64,000 nucleotides of DNA, taken from positions 33,927,201 to 33,991,200 of the forward strand of contig OX940861.1 of NCBI GenBank assembly GCA_954871525.1. Reading direction: 5' to 3'. Positions 32,230 through 43,322 of the stretch are shown here, piece after piece; the stretch's first letter is position 1; the number at the start of each line of letters is the position of its first letter. This DNA comes from Parietaria judaica (lineage: Eukaryota; Streptophyta; Magnoliopsida; Rosales; Urticaceae). A model generated the notes under the pieces. It did no database searches, had not been told where the DNA came from, and worked only from the letters and a program-made list of their open reading frames with translations. The position numbers and the translations under genes are program-made.

Positions 32230-32690
32230 CAGGGGAAGCCGGAGGGGCTAAAGAAGCCACGAAGGCTCGGTACTTGGCGAGAGCAGTCTCCATCTTCCAC
32301 CTTTCCATCTCGTTCCTTGGAGTCGTTCAATCAGCAGCTTCCTTCATCAGTCGCTCTCTCTGAGAGGTGTTTTTCCACAGCAGAGCTCGATTGGTTCCGG
32401 CACGGGTCCGGTGAGCCACCGGAGCGTCATCAACAGTCGGCGGTGTCGGCATCGCCTGGGTTTTGAGAGCAGCCGGAGGAGTTGAAGAAGCCACAGAAGC
32501 TCGGTACTCGGCGAGAGCAATCTCCATCTTCCACTTCTCCATCTCGTTCCTTGTAGTCGTTCGATTAGCAGCTTCCTTCATCAGTCGCTCTCTCTGAGAG
32601 GTGCTCTTCCATAGCAAAGCCTGATTTGTTCCGGCGTGGGTCCGGCGAGCCACCAGAGCGATATCAGTAGTCGGTGGAGTCTGCATCGCT
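32230..32690 (-). repeat. Tandem duplication (about 235-240 bp) with minus ORF
   Basis: Two copies of a unit containing gccggaggggctaaagaagc / gccggaggagttgaagaagc and gcttccttcatcagtcgctc. On the minus strand the frame at 32327-32686 is a repeated peptide (R-E-R-L-M-K-E-A-A, then T-P-P-T-V-D-D-A-P-V-A-H-R-T-R-A-G-T-N). It belongs to the 3' region of the Gypsy element. The function of this possible extra ORF is unknown. Confidence 0.7.
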
Positions 32691-33009
32691 TGGGAGGTCC
32701 TAAGAGAGCGATTCGAAAAAGGAGAGAGAAAGTGTGTGTGATTCCAAAGAAAACTCGTGCCAAAACTCTAATCAATAAAGTGAAGCTTTTTATGTTTGTC
32801 GTTTCTTAGTTGAACTACATGTCGTGCTGCTTCGTGTTGTGGTCTTGAACCTTTTGTCGTGCATGCTGTTTGGTGTTGTTTGGGCACTAGTTGTTATCCG
32901 GGCCAAGATTGTGCGTGGGCTTGAAGAGTGGGCTTTTTGTTTGGGAGGCATATGTTCTAATAGAAAAATATAAGTATGAAAGGAAGGAAAAGAAAAACAA
33001 TATGCGAGG

Positions 33010-33981
33010 CTACTGGTAGAACTTCTTTAAGTGCTTCACGTTCCAACTCCGTATTACTTTTGCGCCCTCAGTATTGTTGAACTCGTAGACTCCTGGCTTG
33101 ACGACGCTGGTGACTATGTAAGGGCCTTCCCAAGTCTGCCCTAGCTTTCCAGCATTTACCTCGGCGGTGTTCTGAAAAACTCGTTGGAGGACCATTTCTC
33201 CGACTCTGAACCTCCTCGAGCGCACTTTCTTGTTGTAGAAACGCTCGATCGTGTTCTGGTAGTTGGCGATGTGCGCGCTCGCTTGCTCGCGTCTTTCGTC
33301 GATGTGGTCGAGCTGATGAAGGAGATTTTGTTCGTTGTCTTCCTCGCTACTGGGGGCTAGAGTTCAACGAAGACTCGGGATGCCAACTTCTACCGGAATC
33401 ACAGCTTCCACTCCGAAGGCTAAGGCGACGGGGGTTTCGCCGGTCGCGGAATGAGGGGTTGTCCGATAAGCCCATAGCACTCCCGGCAGCTCGTCCGCCC
33501 ACAGCCCTTTCTTTTCGTCGAGCCTCCTCTTGATGTTGTCGACGATGGTTCGGTTGACCGCCTCGGCGTTCCCGTTGCCTTGGGGATATCGTGGTGTCGA
33601 TGTATTGAGCTTTATCCTCCATCGCCTGCAAAAATCTCCGAACTTCTTTGAGATGAATTGAGATCCATTATCGGCGATTATCTCTCTAGGCAATTCGAAG
33701 CGAGTGACCACATTCTTCCAAACGTAGTTCTCGACATCGGAATCCTTGATGTTGGCGTATGCCTCAGCCTCCGTCCACTTGGTGAAGAAGTCCGTGACGA
33801 CGAGCATGAACCTCTTCTGCCGCGTGCCGATGGGCATGGGGCCTACGATGTCCATTGACCACTTCATGAACGGGTAAGGCACAGATACCACGGAGAGTTC
33901 CTCCGCCGGGCAGTTGATCGCTGGAGTGTGTCGCTGACATTTCTCGCATTTCTTGGCATGGCCGATGCAATCGGCGACCAT
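33010..33981 (-). pseudogene. Gypsy integrase, frameshifted at the end
   Basis: 33364-33981 is a 205-codon frame: C-E-K-C-Q-R-H zinc half-site, D-I-V-G-P-M-P (first catalytic Asp), A-D-N-G-S-Q-F (second Asp) and the N-A-E-A-V-N-R Glu, so the DDE triad is present. The 33010-33225 fragment is the C-terminal part (V-G-E-M-V-L-Q-R-V and G-P-Y-I-V-T-S-V-V-K-P-G) ending with H-L-K-K-F-Y-Q. A break between 33225 and 33364 separates them. Confidence 0.88.
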
Positions 33982-34230
33982 GGTCTCCCAAAAGAAACCT
34001 TACCGCTTAGTCTTTCTTAGCAAGGAACGTCCGCCGGAGTGGTTTCCGCAATCCCCGCTATGGATTTCCCGCATGACGTACTCATCCTCTTTCTCGCCAA
34101 GACATCTCAAGTAAGGACCTGCGAAGCTCTTTAAATAAAGTACGTTATCGAGGACGGTGTACTTGGAGCTCTTCGATTTGATCTTCCTGGACTCGTGCGG
34201 GTTCTCGGGCAGCATTCCTTCGAGAATGTA

Positions 34231-34902
34231 CTATCGGAGGGGCGTTCGCCAATCTTCTGCTTCATCGTCGTCCACGACTCCTCGCTCCTCACCTTCGTCC
34301 TCATTGTCCTCGATCTCGTTCATGTTGACCTCGACAGCCCTTACTTCCTCAGCCTCTTTGCTCCCTTTAGCTTTCTTTTTCGCTGGGCCTTCATCTCTCT
34401 TGATACTCAGTTTCTCCACCGTCTCCACTGTGACCGACCTCAGTTCACCGACTTCAGTCGTCGAACCCAGGCTTGCCAGTGCATCGGCGTGAGTATTGTC
34501 TCCTCGAGTCACCTGTGTTAGGCTGAAGTAGTCGAACTTCCTTGAGAGAGCACCGACTACTCCTGCATAGGCCTCCATTCGCTCGTCGTTCTTCTCGTAT
34601 TCCCCGTTGACTTGCTTTACCACCAACTGCGAATCCGAGAAAGCGTGCAAGTTCTTGGCTCCGATTGCTAAGGATGACTGCATCCCGATGATGAGTGCTT
34701 CATACTCCGACTTGTTGTTGGTGGAACGATAGGCGAGACGACAAGCTTTCTCCACTACGTCTCCCATCGGAGAGACGATTCTGATCCCCACCCCAGATCC
34801 TTGCGTCGTCGCTGATCCGTCGACCTGTAACTTCCAGATGCCGGCCTCGTTGCTGAGGTCCACTGGCTTCTTTGGTAGCTCGATGAGGAAATTAGCGAGC
34901 AC
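34231..34902 (-). CDS. Gypsy RNase H domain with acidic tail
   Basis: A 223-codon minus frame. W-K-L-Q-V-D-G-S-A-T, N-N-K-S-E-Y-E-A-L-I-I-G and F-S-D-S-Q-L-V-V-K-Q give the D-E-D catalytic set of RNase H, and H-A-D-A-L-A-S-L-G gives the last Asp. This form, with V-D-G-S and N-N-x-S-E-Y-E-A, is typical of the archaeal-type RNase H of Tat-lineage elements. The C-terminal 60 residues are Lys/Glu/Asp-rich and lead to integrase. Confidence 0.85.
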   Translation of the reverse strand: MLANFLIELPKKPVDLSNEAGIWKLQVDGSATTQGSGVGIRIVSPMGDVVEKACRLAYRSTNNKSEYEALIIGMQSSLAIGAKNLHAFSDSQLVVKQVNGEYEKNDERMEAYAGVVGALSRKFDYFSLTQVTRGDNTHADALASLGSTTEVGELRSVTVETVEKLSIKRDEGPAKKKAKGSKEAEEVRAVEVNMNEIEDNEDEGEERGVVDDDEAEDWRTPLR

Positions 34903-35199
34903 TTGAGATTTGAGACTCGTCCGAAGTTCCCCGATTTCTTTTTAGGAAATCGACTAGTTGGGCCTTGATCTCCGAGTCAAGCTCCACGCCTATACCGACG
35001 GTCCGAGTAGGATCAGACTCGTCGATATAGACTCGTCGATACAGACTCGTTCTACCTCTTCAAGCTGTGCCCCCCCTTTTCTCTCTTCGGCATTTTGTGC
35101 CTCGACGTCTTCCGTACCAAGTATCCTGGCGGTCTTGGCACTATCTTTCCTCCGCCCCTTCTTTCGTCCTGGGGTTCTTGGGCCAGGCGTAGCTAATTG

Positions 35200-37302
35200 C
35201 TATAAACCGACTGGCTCCCTTTTCTCCATCTGCTTGATCCCTTTTTCGTTGGCCATCGACTTATGGTGCATCATGTAGCAGGTTCGGTAGGCGTCTCTGC
35301 TTCCTTTGAGCTCCTCGATTTCCCCTTCCTTCTTGCCCGGGAATTTTATGCACTGATGGTATGTCGATGGGATGGCTCTCATGGAGTGGATCCAAGGTCT
35401 CCTGAAGATCACGTTGAAATGCGATGGGACATTTAGCACCATAAACTCCGTCATCCGATTGACGCTCCTCGTGTAGACCGGGAGATGGACCGTCCCCATT
35501 AAGACGGTGACATCCCCGTTAAAACTTGACACCTTGCGAGGGCGTCCTCCGATCACGAGCCCCTCGATACCCATCTTCATCAAGCATTCGTAGAAAATGA
35601 CGTCGACCGAACTCCCATTGTCAACAAGGATGCGGCAAACTTCGCAACCACCGATGTTGAGTTCGAGGACCAGAGCATCGTCGTGCATATCAGCACAGTC
35701 CTCGTTCTCCACGAACTTTATCCTTGCGCCCGATCCAGCCATCGTCACGTCTCCTCGGCCATGCTTTTTCCTTCTTCGCTGATAGGCTTTGATGTTGTTG
35801 ACTGAATCTTCGCAGAACCGCGATCCGCCCATAATCAGCTCGATTCTCGTCCTTGAAGCCGGTCGTTCTCCTTCGACGTGCTTTGCCACCCACGGCTCGA
35901 TCGCAAGATTCCTCTTTGCTTCGCCTTGATCGTTTCCTTCATTATGCGCCGGGCCTTCTCGCCGGTTCTGCCATGCCCTATTACCATTATTCCAAGGAAC
36001 GGGAGGGTTGTATGTGAGGTCTTTGATCTCCCCCTGCGCGTACCTCCTCTGAAGCTCCTTATTCAGCATGGCGCAATCCTCGGTGGAATGGCCGTTATAG
36101 TTATGGTAAGTGCAGAACTTACTCATATCTTTTGGCCAAGTCTTCCTCCTAAAGCCCCCTCGGCCTCCTGAGAATCCTCCTCGTCCTCCGGTGAATCCTC
36201 CTCGGCTTCCGGAGAATCCTCCTCGGTTTCCGAAGGGTTCTCCTCGCTGCTGACTTCCTCGCTCTTGCTCTCCTCGGTCATCGGAAAAATCTCTTCGCTG
36301 TTGATTTCCCCGATTGTAGTCGCGGTGCCTGTTCTCGTCTACCTGGTAGACTTCTTGCCTCGGGACTTCCCGAGCTCGTCGCTCATTGGGATTTCCTCGA
36401 TCTTCTTCTCCTCTTCTCGTTCTAGTCGACGGGGCATCTCTTCCATCCCCGTTCTCCCTTTTTCCGTGCTGCTTTCCCCTGCTTCCACCTTCGTGAATCT
36501 TCTTCTGGGCTAGTGTTTCTTCCTCTATCTCCATGAAGATCATCGCTCTGTGGAGTGTGTCCTTGATCGTCGACAGATTCATCTTTATCAACTCCTCGCG
36601 GAAAGGAGCCAAGTACCACAGTCCATGCTTCAGCGCCTGGATTGCGACGACGTCATCGAACCCCGGGACTCTGACCATGGCGTCTTTGAATCTTCCGACG
36701 TACTGCCCGAGGGTTTCTTCTCGTCCCTGTGAGAGATTCCACAAGGTTGTGATGGTCGCCTCATTCTGTACGTACATTGAGTAGTGCCGCAAAAAGTATG
36801 CAACGAGCTCATCAGAGTCGCTGATGGATTGCGGTGGTAGCTTCGCGAACCAATCACTTGCTAGACCTTGCAAGCTTTCGATGAATAGATAACACGGGAT
36901 AGCTTCCAGCTTTGCTTCCTCGCCACCTATACGCTCCGTTGCGATCCGGAAAGACTTCACGTGGGTGTTTGGATCCGACGTCCCTCTATATTGCGAGAGC
37001 CTGACCTTTGGCAACTCTCCTAGCTCCACGCTGCAAATCTTTGCCGAGAAAGGAGTGATTCTAGCCTCCCTGACCAATCTGTCGATCTCAGGTGCCGCGC
37101 TCGTCGCCCTGTGCACCTGCGAGGCCACATGTCCCATCTTTGCCTCCATGCTCGAAGACATTTCCCTCATCGCTCTCCGGACCTCCTCCTGGACTGTCTC
37201 CGCTATGGTGGTTGCCAAGCTTCCTTGCGGGTTCGTCGTGGTTACCGGTGTCACGCCGGCGGCGTTGAAAAGATCCTGGTTGATTGGTGGCGCTTGCGGC
37301 AT
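35200..37302 (-). CDS. Gypsy gag-protease, 700 codons
   Basis: The open frame runs from ATG 37302 to the stop at 35200. In order: a charged start, the retrotransposon gag capsid domain (R-L-S-Q-Y-R-G-T-S-D-P-N-T-H-V and W-F-A-K-L-P-P-Q-S-I), a long Arg/Gly/Glu-rich linker with G-G-F repeats, a zinc-knuckle-like C-T-Y-H-N-Y-N-G-H-S-T-E-D-C, and an aspartic protease with L-V-D-N-G-S-S-V-D. A further frame, 37357-37590 (M-S-S-S-D-T-I-V-N-N), lies upstream in the natural gag leader and stops before 37302, so the true gag start may have been lost by a stop or frameshift near 37357. Confidence 0.88.
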   Translation of the reverse strand: MPQAPPINQDLFNAAGVTPVTTTNPQGSLATTIAETVQEEVRRAMREMSSSMEAKMGHVASQVHRATSAAPEIDRLVREARITPFSAKICSVELGELPKVRLSQYRGTSDPNTHVKSFRIATERIGGEEAKLEAIPCYLFIESLQGLASDWFAKLPPQSISDSDELVAYFLRHYSMYVQNEATITTLWNLSQGREETLGQYVGRFKDAMVRVPGFDDVVAIQALKHGLWYLAPFREELIKMNLSTIKDTLHRAMIFMEIEEETLAQKKIHEGGSRGKQHGKRENGDGRDAPSTRTRRGEEDRGNPNERRAREVPRQEVYQVDENRHRDYNRGNQQRRDFSDDRGEQERGSQQRGEPFGNRGGFSGSRGGFTGGRGGFSGGRGGFRRKTWPKDMSKFCTYHNYNGHSTEDCAMLNKELQRRYAQGEIKDLTYNPPVPWNNGNRAWQNRREGPAHNEGNDQGEAKRNLAIEPWVAKHVEGERPASRTRIELIMGGSRFCEDSVNNIKAYQRRRKKHGRGDVTMAGSGARIKFVENEDCADMHDDALVLELNIGGCEVCRILVDNGSSVDVIFYECLMKMGIEGLVIGGRPRKVSSFNGDVTVLMGTVHLPVYTRSVNRMTEFMVLNVPSHFNVIFRRPWIHSMRAIPSTYHQCIKFPGKKEGEIEELKGSRDAYRTCYMMHHKSMANEKGIKQMEKREPVGL

Positions 37303-37655
37303 CAGGTTCCCTTACTCTATTTCAGCTGTGGATCTTCCTTCTCCTCAAGCCGACGATCATGCGATTGTGCTCTCCGGACCTTCCCTTCTTTGGCTCGCAA
37401 TCGCGCGATCCAAGAGGGCGGCGAGTTGCCCGTTCCTCTCCTTCTTCTCTTCCGCTTTCCTGGCCGCCTCCTCGGTGATCCTCGTCGCTTCTATCGCTTT
37501 CGCAATGGCTTCGGCCAACTGCCGCTGGAGTCTCTCCATGGCCGTGACCTCGTCCCCTTCGTTGTTGACAATGGTGTCACTTGATGACATCTCGCTCCTT
37601 CAAATTCCTGGCTGTGAGATAGAAAGAAAACAAAGCCCCTCGGTGGGCGCCAAAC

Positions 37656-38496
37656 TGTAGAGGGCGATTTTCACCTCCATCTTTCAGTCACAAAAATAAT
37701 CACAAAGAACAAGTTAACAACAATGATCAGTGAATATCTTTGATTTATTATGTTTCCGGCAAGAGCTCAGTTCTCTTTCGTTGAATAGTTGGACATTTGA
37801 AGGATAGAATGCAATGAACTTTCTCTATTTCTTATGCCTTTCTCTTACAGGACTTTCTCTCTTTTCTCTCTGGTTTCTTCTCTTTTTTTCCCGAACCTCT
37901 ACAAATGAGGCTTAACTTCCCTTTTATAGAGCTTACATTTTGCCTTCTCACATCTTTCCCGCCCTTTTCTCACGTCTAATCACTAGTTCCTCTAGGAGTG
38001 ATTCGAGGGAAGCTTGGTTAACCCATGCTTTAGTCATCCTAGAGCAGTCTGCCAGAGTGGGTAGGTGGGCTTCATTAAATGCACATCTCGTCAGTGGTCA
38101 TTCGGCTTTGCACGCCTCGTCGTCGATGCCTCTCGTCGAGTGGGTAAGTGGGCTTCATTAAATGCACATCTACTCAGTGGTCATTCGGCTCTGCACGCCT
38201 CGTCGTCGATGCCTCTCGTAGAGTGGGTAGGTGGGCTTCATTAAATGCACATCTCGTCAGTGGTCATTCGGCTCTGCACGCCTCGTCGTCGATACCTCTC
38301 GTCGAGGCGTGATGGGACACTTTCGTCGCGGCTCGCCTTTACCCTAGTCAGACTTCGTCGCAGGCTAAACCTCCTCGAGGATGTTCCTTCGTTGACCATC
38401 GGTCAACGAACCTCCTCACCCTTCTCTTACGTCGTCTATGGGACAAAACGACACGAGTTGTGTTGAGGATGGATTTGACCAAATCCGACCTTAACA
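37656..38496 (-). repeat. 5' LTR of Gypsy element (right), 841 bp
   Basis: Contains three units of the 83 bp minisatellite (starting at about 38058, 38141 and 38224), which accounts for most of the length difference from the left LTR. Confidence 0.92.
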
Positions 38497-38501
38497 TATA
38501 C

Positions 38502-39245
38502 GCCATAAACACTATTGTATTTACAATTTACCGAGATATTTCAATATTAATGTTTAATATTTTGCCTTTAGAAGCACTATAAACACACCTTGTTACCTTG
38601 GTTCATTTTCAGCTGTTTTCTATATCCTGTTTCAGATTATCTTACTTACTTTGATTTTTTATAGAGAAAAATTCATATCATGTAAATAAGCCTTTACAAA
38701 GCAGAAGCTAAATCAAACAATAAAGAACGAGAAATACAAGTTAGAAACTATTCAAACTAATAAGAATATGAATTAGAAAAGAAAAGAAAAAGTCGTAACG
38801 CTTGTAAAAAAATGGGTTATTAATTCACCAAATTTGAAAAAAATCAAAAAAATGTCATCTAATCCTGTAAAGCAATATCCGAAATTCGATTTTATCCTAA
38901 ACTTGAATTCAAAAATTATATATTATATATATAATTAATTAATTTCCAATCCGACGGTAAAGATTAAATCTTAAACCGATCCAACGGATATAATTAATTA
39001 ACTAAATTCAAAAAACCCTAAACTTGGTCACCAAGCTATTAATTTCAAATTATGAATAGGGTCAAAATCAATTATCTTAATCCAACGGTTGATATTAAAT
39101 CTTAATTGATTCAATGGATTAAATTGATTTTACGGTTTTGCTCAAATACCAAAATATTTGGTACTTATGCCGCAATTATGAAAAGACCAAAATCAATCCA
39201 TTCGAATGCTTTATGTTCCACATTCCAAGCAGCCCATTCGCATAT

Positions 39246-39296
<51 letters not shown>

Positions 39297-39399
39297 CAAA
39301 TATATATTTTTATTTATTAATATAAATCTATTAATTATTAATAAGATATTAATAATTAAATCCAAATAATTAAATTATATTAATATCCTCTTATCTCAA
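38502..39399. other. AT-rich intergenic with microsatellite
   Basis: No gene. An (ac)n(ta)n microsatellite lies at 39243-39294. Repeated short statements such as aaatcttaa-tgat-caa-gga around 38940-39130 look like decayed repeats. Confidence 0.5.
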
Positions 39400-40747
39400 T
39401 ATCAAACATTCAAATGTCATGGTGCCACACCATCATTTAAATTCTTGACATGTGATTTATTTCATAGTTTACCGAAACGATCACAAACTTAGAAATTCTC
39501 TAAATCACAAACCGTAGGTCGAAACGACTCGGTTCCCAAAGCAAAGTTTCTTAGAATTTAATTTCCAACAACTTTCATGTTGACAGAAAATCCAAATTCT
39601 ACTTTATTTTGTCAGTTAATTTCGGTTACCAAAATATGGTACTTTTGCCACGCTACTGATAAAACTAACTGATGTCTGTCACAGACTTCAGTTTTATAAA
39701 TCTTGTCAAATGATTAAACATCTCAAAATGTTCCTATCACGTACGTATCATCCGTTACGAAGCTATCCTGGGGACCATGGACCCGTAACACTTAAGCTCC
39801 AACAAACTGCTAGGATGTTCATCAAACCTCGGTGTCATTCCACTATAAACCCGAGACTGCACTCTTTAGTGATACAGTATATATTATTCCCTTTATTACA
39901 GCAAGATTTCTATTGATACAATCAAATTCGGGTTATTGATCTTTCACTTGATGATCCACACATGAGCAGGCGGTTTTAACCGTTATGCCCCTCATTGCAT
40001 TTTCATCCTTGACTCAGTCAGTAATATCATGAGTAACCCACTTATGGTTTCGATTCATAAGTTGCGCACGGGTAACTCTCACTTCTCACCACCGACAATC
40101 AAGGGAATCATAATGACTCTGAAGAGAGTTGTGTGATGCCCATGTCTATGACCAAGCTACCCTTACTGCTGACTATCATGTTCCCAAAATAATAGTGTTG
40201 GGAACAACGGTAATATATTGTGCTCTTTAACGGTTAAATCAAAGAACAATCAAGCCAGCAGCTCAGACTCAAGATTACTCAGGACTTAGATCGAATATCC
40301 ATTTGATCATCTACTAGTGACTCAACTCCAAGTTATCAGTGACGGTCTTATATGATAACTTCCGGAGTTTAAGTCAGGTCCAGTCCAGTATGAAGACACT
40401 TCATACTTAATGCACTTCTAGTGAGTGTGACACGCACAAAATCCATAATAGGATTGTCACTTAGTCACATTAATGACCTTATACGATTAATGGGCTCCCA
40501 CGCAGTTAATCGGGTCACGGACATTTTAAGTTCATTTATTATGATTATCAATTCTTCCTCACATTGAGTCTATTGTGATAATAATAACATAATTGCATCA
40601 TTTATGAACTAAGGAATAAACATTCTATTTGACTCTACCAGAAACTATAATAAGATTAACATAATAAGTACCATCTTTTATTCAACGACTTTTCACAATC
40701 TTTTACAAATGGATAAAAATAACTTGTTTAAGGACACATGTCCAACA
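39400..40747 (-). repeat. LTR-like sequence, possible solo LTR
   Basis: Read on the minus strand the block begins tgttggacatgtgtcc at 40747, a TGTTGG start like many Copia LTRs, and runs over 1.3 kb of non-coding, evenly composed DNA without ORFs. I could not find the partner LTR, the CA end or a target duplication, so the left limit is arbitrary. Confidence 0.35.
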
Positions 40748-40789
40748 CTCCGAATGTGCCATTGATCTACCAACAACGTTCGGATCAGA

Positions 40790-42560
40790 AGACGGGGCCC
40801 TGGTCACCAAAAGGGTTAGATACTTCGTGGTTGATTAACCATCGGCGTACAACATTATCATGGGAAGGCCATCTCTCAACAAACACTAGGCCATCACATC
40901 CACCTTTCACCTACTAGTCAAATTCCCGGCAGAGAACGGGATAGAGATTATGGAAGGTAACCAGCGAGAATCCAGAACTCGCTTAGCCTAGGGGATGGGT
41001 CAAGAAAAAACGAGTGATCATCCACACTGTTCATCAATTGGGCGATGAGCTCGCCGCCTATCCCGGGAAGGCAAAAATGTTCAGCGAGCTCGATCCTTGA
41101 GACGAACGACGCAAGCCGACAATGGATCCCTCCTCCGCGTGACCCAAGTCACGGTAGACGAGGACGAGCCCGAGAGAACCGTCTCTATCGGCGCCCAATT
41201 GTCGGTCATGATCAAGATGCAGCTGATCACCTTCCTGCGAGAGTTCAAAGATGTCTTCACCTGGTCGCATGCCGACATGCCCGGCATCGACCCAGAGATT
41301 GCCGTCCACCGACTCAATATCGAGAAGGGAAAGACCCCGAAGATTCAGCGGCGACGGGCATTCAACCCTGAAAGATATCAGGCGATCAACGAAGAAGTCA
41401 GCAAACTAATTGACGCAGACTTCATCAAGGAAGTTACATACCCTAATTGGGTATCTAACGTGGTAATGGTAAAAAAGCCTAACGGCAAATGGCAGATCTA
41501 CATAGACTACTCCGACCTCAACATGGCATGCCCGAAGGATTGCTTCCCGCTTCCAAGGATCGACCAGTTGGTGGATGCTACAGCCGGCCACCAGCTCATG
41601 AGCATGATGAACGCCTACTCGGGATACAACCAAATCCGAATGCACGAGCCCGACCAGATACACAGACGTTCGTAACCGACCGTGGCCTCTATTGCTACAA
41701 AGTCACATACCAATCGGGCTCAAGAACGTCGGAGCCACATACCAGTGTTTGGTCAACCGAATGTTCGCCTAGCTTATCGGGACAACCATGGAGGTCTACG
41801 TCGACGACATGATCGTCAAAAGCCTCAGAGATACCAACCACGTTGAAAATTTGCGAGAGACATTCATACTTTTCCAGAGATACCAGATGAAGCTGAATCG
41901 CGTCAAGTGCGCATTCTGAGTCAAGTCCGGGAAGTTCCTAGGATTCATTGTCAACCGACGGGGAATCGAGGTGAATCCGGAAAATATCCGAGCCGTGATC
42001 AAAATGAAGAGCCCACAGAGGATCAAGGAGGTCTAGAGTCTCAACGGATGCATCAACGCTCTAGGTCGGTTTGTTTCAAAACCCACGGATCGATGCCAGC
42101 CGTTCTTCCAGGCCCTCAAAGGCGGAAAAAACTTTGCCTGGGATGAGAAATGTGAAGCCGATTTCCAAGAGCTAAAAGCCTACCTCGGGTCGCCTCCTCT
42201 ATTATCGAAACCAAAGGATTAAGAGACATTATTCCTCTACATGCCTGTCTCAACCAGGGCGGTCAGCGCTGTCTTGGTCTGAGAAGAAGAAAAGAAGCAG
42301 CTACCGATCTACTACGTCACCAAAGCCCTCCGCAACGCCAAAATGCGTTACACGCAGAACGAGAAACTAGCACTCGTGCTGATCACCACCGCAAAGAAAC
42401 TCCGCCCATACTTCCAAGCTCACCAAATTACGGTGCGAACAGAGAACCCCATGCGAAAAACGCTCATCAAGGGCACCTCGTCATGAATGACAATCTGGTC
42501 ACAAGAGCTAGGGGACTACGGTGTAGAGTATCAACTTCTTATTCACCCCGAACAGGGCGA
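40790..42560 (+). pseudogene. Decayed Gypsy pol fragment (protease end, RT, RNase H)
   Basis: Plus strand, opposite to the element at 29799. Protease C-terminal stretch P-S-A-Y-N-I-I-M-G-R-P near 40850. The RT domain starts at about 41230 (F-K-D-V-F-T-W-S-H-A-D-M-P-G-I-D-P), then W-V-S-N-V-V-M-V-K-K-P-N-G-K-W, Y-S-G-Y-N-Q-I, and the catalytic Y-V-D-D-M-I-V-K-S near 41800. RNase H-side pieces follow (A-L-R-N-A-K-M-R-Y-T, L-R-P-Y-F-Q-A-H). Several stops and frameshifts are present, e.g. near 41675, 41920 and 42035. No LTRs are recognised for it. Confidence 0.85.
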
Positions 42561-42910
42561 AACGAGAAAAGCCTGCGAAACTGGTCCAGGGATAGCTCGC
42601 TGCCCTGCTCCTCACGCCACATCGAATAGCGCCCCGCGGCACACCGACAGGCATTCGGGCTAAACTGGAATGGATGTAAACCCAACGACACCAGAAGCTG
42701 CTCCAATAGGAGCGGGATGGGCAAGGAAAAGCCCAACCAATGGCTCTCCAATGGAACTGCAATCGTCCCTTCACACGGGCGACTAGGCACCGCCTCATCT
42801 GACGGAACACTAACTCCCTCGACCGGAACAATGCGCTCATTGTGAAAGAAATTTTTAAGCCCCTTGGGGGTGACAACACTCGGAACGTCAACGTCCAAAA
42901 ACTCTGACAA
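42539..42910 (-). pseudogene. Retroelement ORF fragment in opposite orientation
   Basis: A minus frame with W-L-G-F-S-L-P-I-P-L-L-L-E-Q-L-L and F-Q-F-S-P-N-A-C-R resembles the gag-like/putative plant transposon domain often found in Gypsy-associated ORFs. It lies tail to tail with the pol fragment, so it comes from another insertion or a rearrangement. The match is from memory of the family style only. Confidence 0.4.
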
Positions 42911-43322
42911 AGGATCCGACCAATGAGGACCACGCTCCCTTCAGGCGGACCCGATCATCTCTTGACAACTCGATCCAAAATCGGGCATGACCCGCCTGCT
43001 ATGTCGGCACTATGAAAGGGTCCGTCCGCGTCATCAGCCTCATAATCGGTACCTGCAGGAGCCCTACAAATATCTACAACTACCCCGGGGGGTCTCAGAC
43101 CCACTCCCGAGCCAACCAGCGAATCCCATCGAAAGGTAGTTACAGAAACAATCACCTTGGTCGGCATAGAACTCGACGATGCAGACATCCCCCAAGCCAA
43201 GGATAGAGTAGCCCGGGAATTGAGCCCTACCCTCAGTCCCAGGAACATTGCCCGAAGACCATCCGGCCGACTCCGAGTCACGTCGGGAGCCGGGAAACTC
43301 GCCGGAATCTTCCAAATGCAGC

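Larger units (their letters stand above)
29799..38496 (-). mobile_element. Ty3/Gypsy element (Tat-like), RT deleted, 8698 bp
   Basis: A minus-strand element with LTRs at 29799-30562 and 37656-38496 and target duplication tatac at 29794-29798 and 38497-38501. The right LTR begins TGTAGAGGGCG; the left has TA in place of TG. Just inside the right LTR the minus strand reads tttggcgcccacc, a gypsy-type primer site (tRNA not assigned). The purine tract aaaatgggggac borders the left LTR. Order on the minus strand: gag-protease (37302-35200), RNase H (34902-34231), integrase (33981-33010), then a 2.4 kb 3' region with tandem repeats. The reverse transcriptase that should lie between protease and RNase H is missing; only about 300 bp separate them. 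The RNase H resembles the extra archaeal-type domain of the Tat lineage. The element is non-autonomous. Confidence 0.93.

Noticed and set aside
34157..34521. Plus-strand Ser-rich ORFs
   Set aside because: Complement of the acidic tail of the RNase H frame.
36965..37660. Plus-strand ORF of 231 codons opposite the Gypsy gag
   Set aside because: It is the complement of a GC-rich gag frame that has clear gag and protease motifs. Long antisense frames are common in such sequence.
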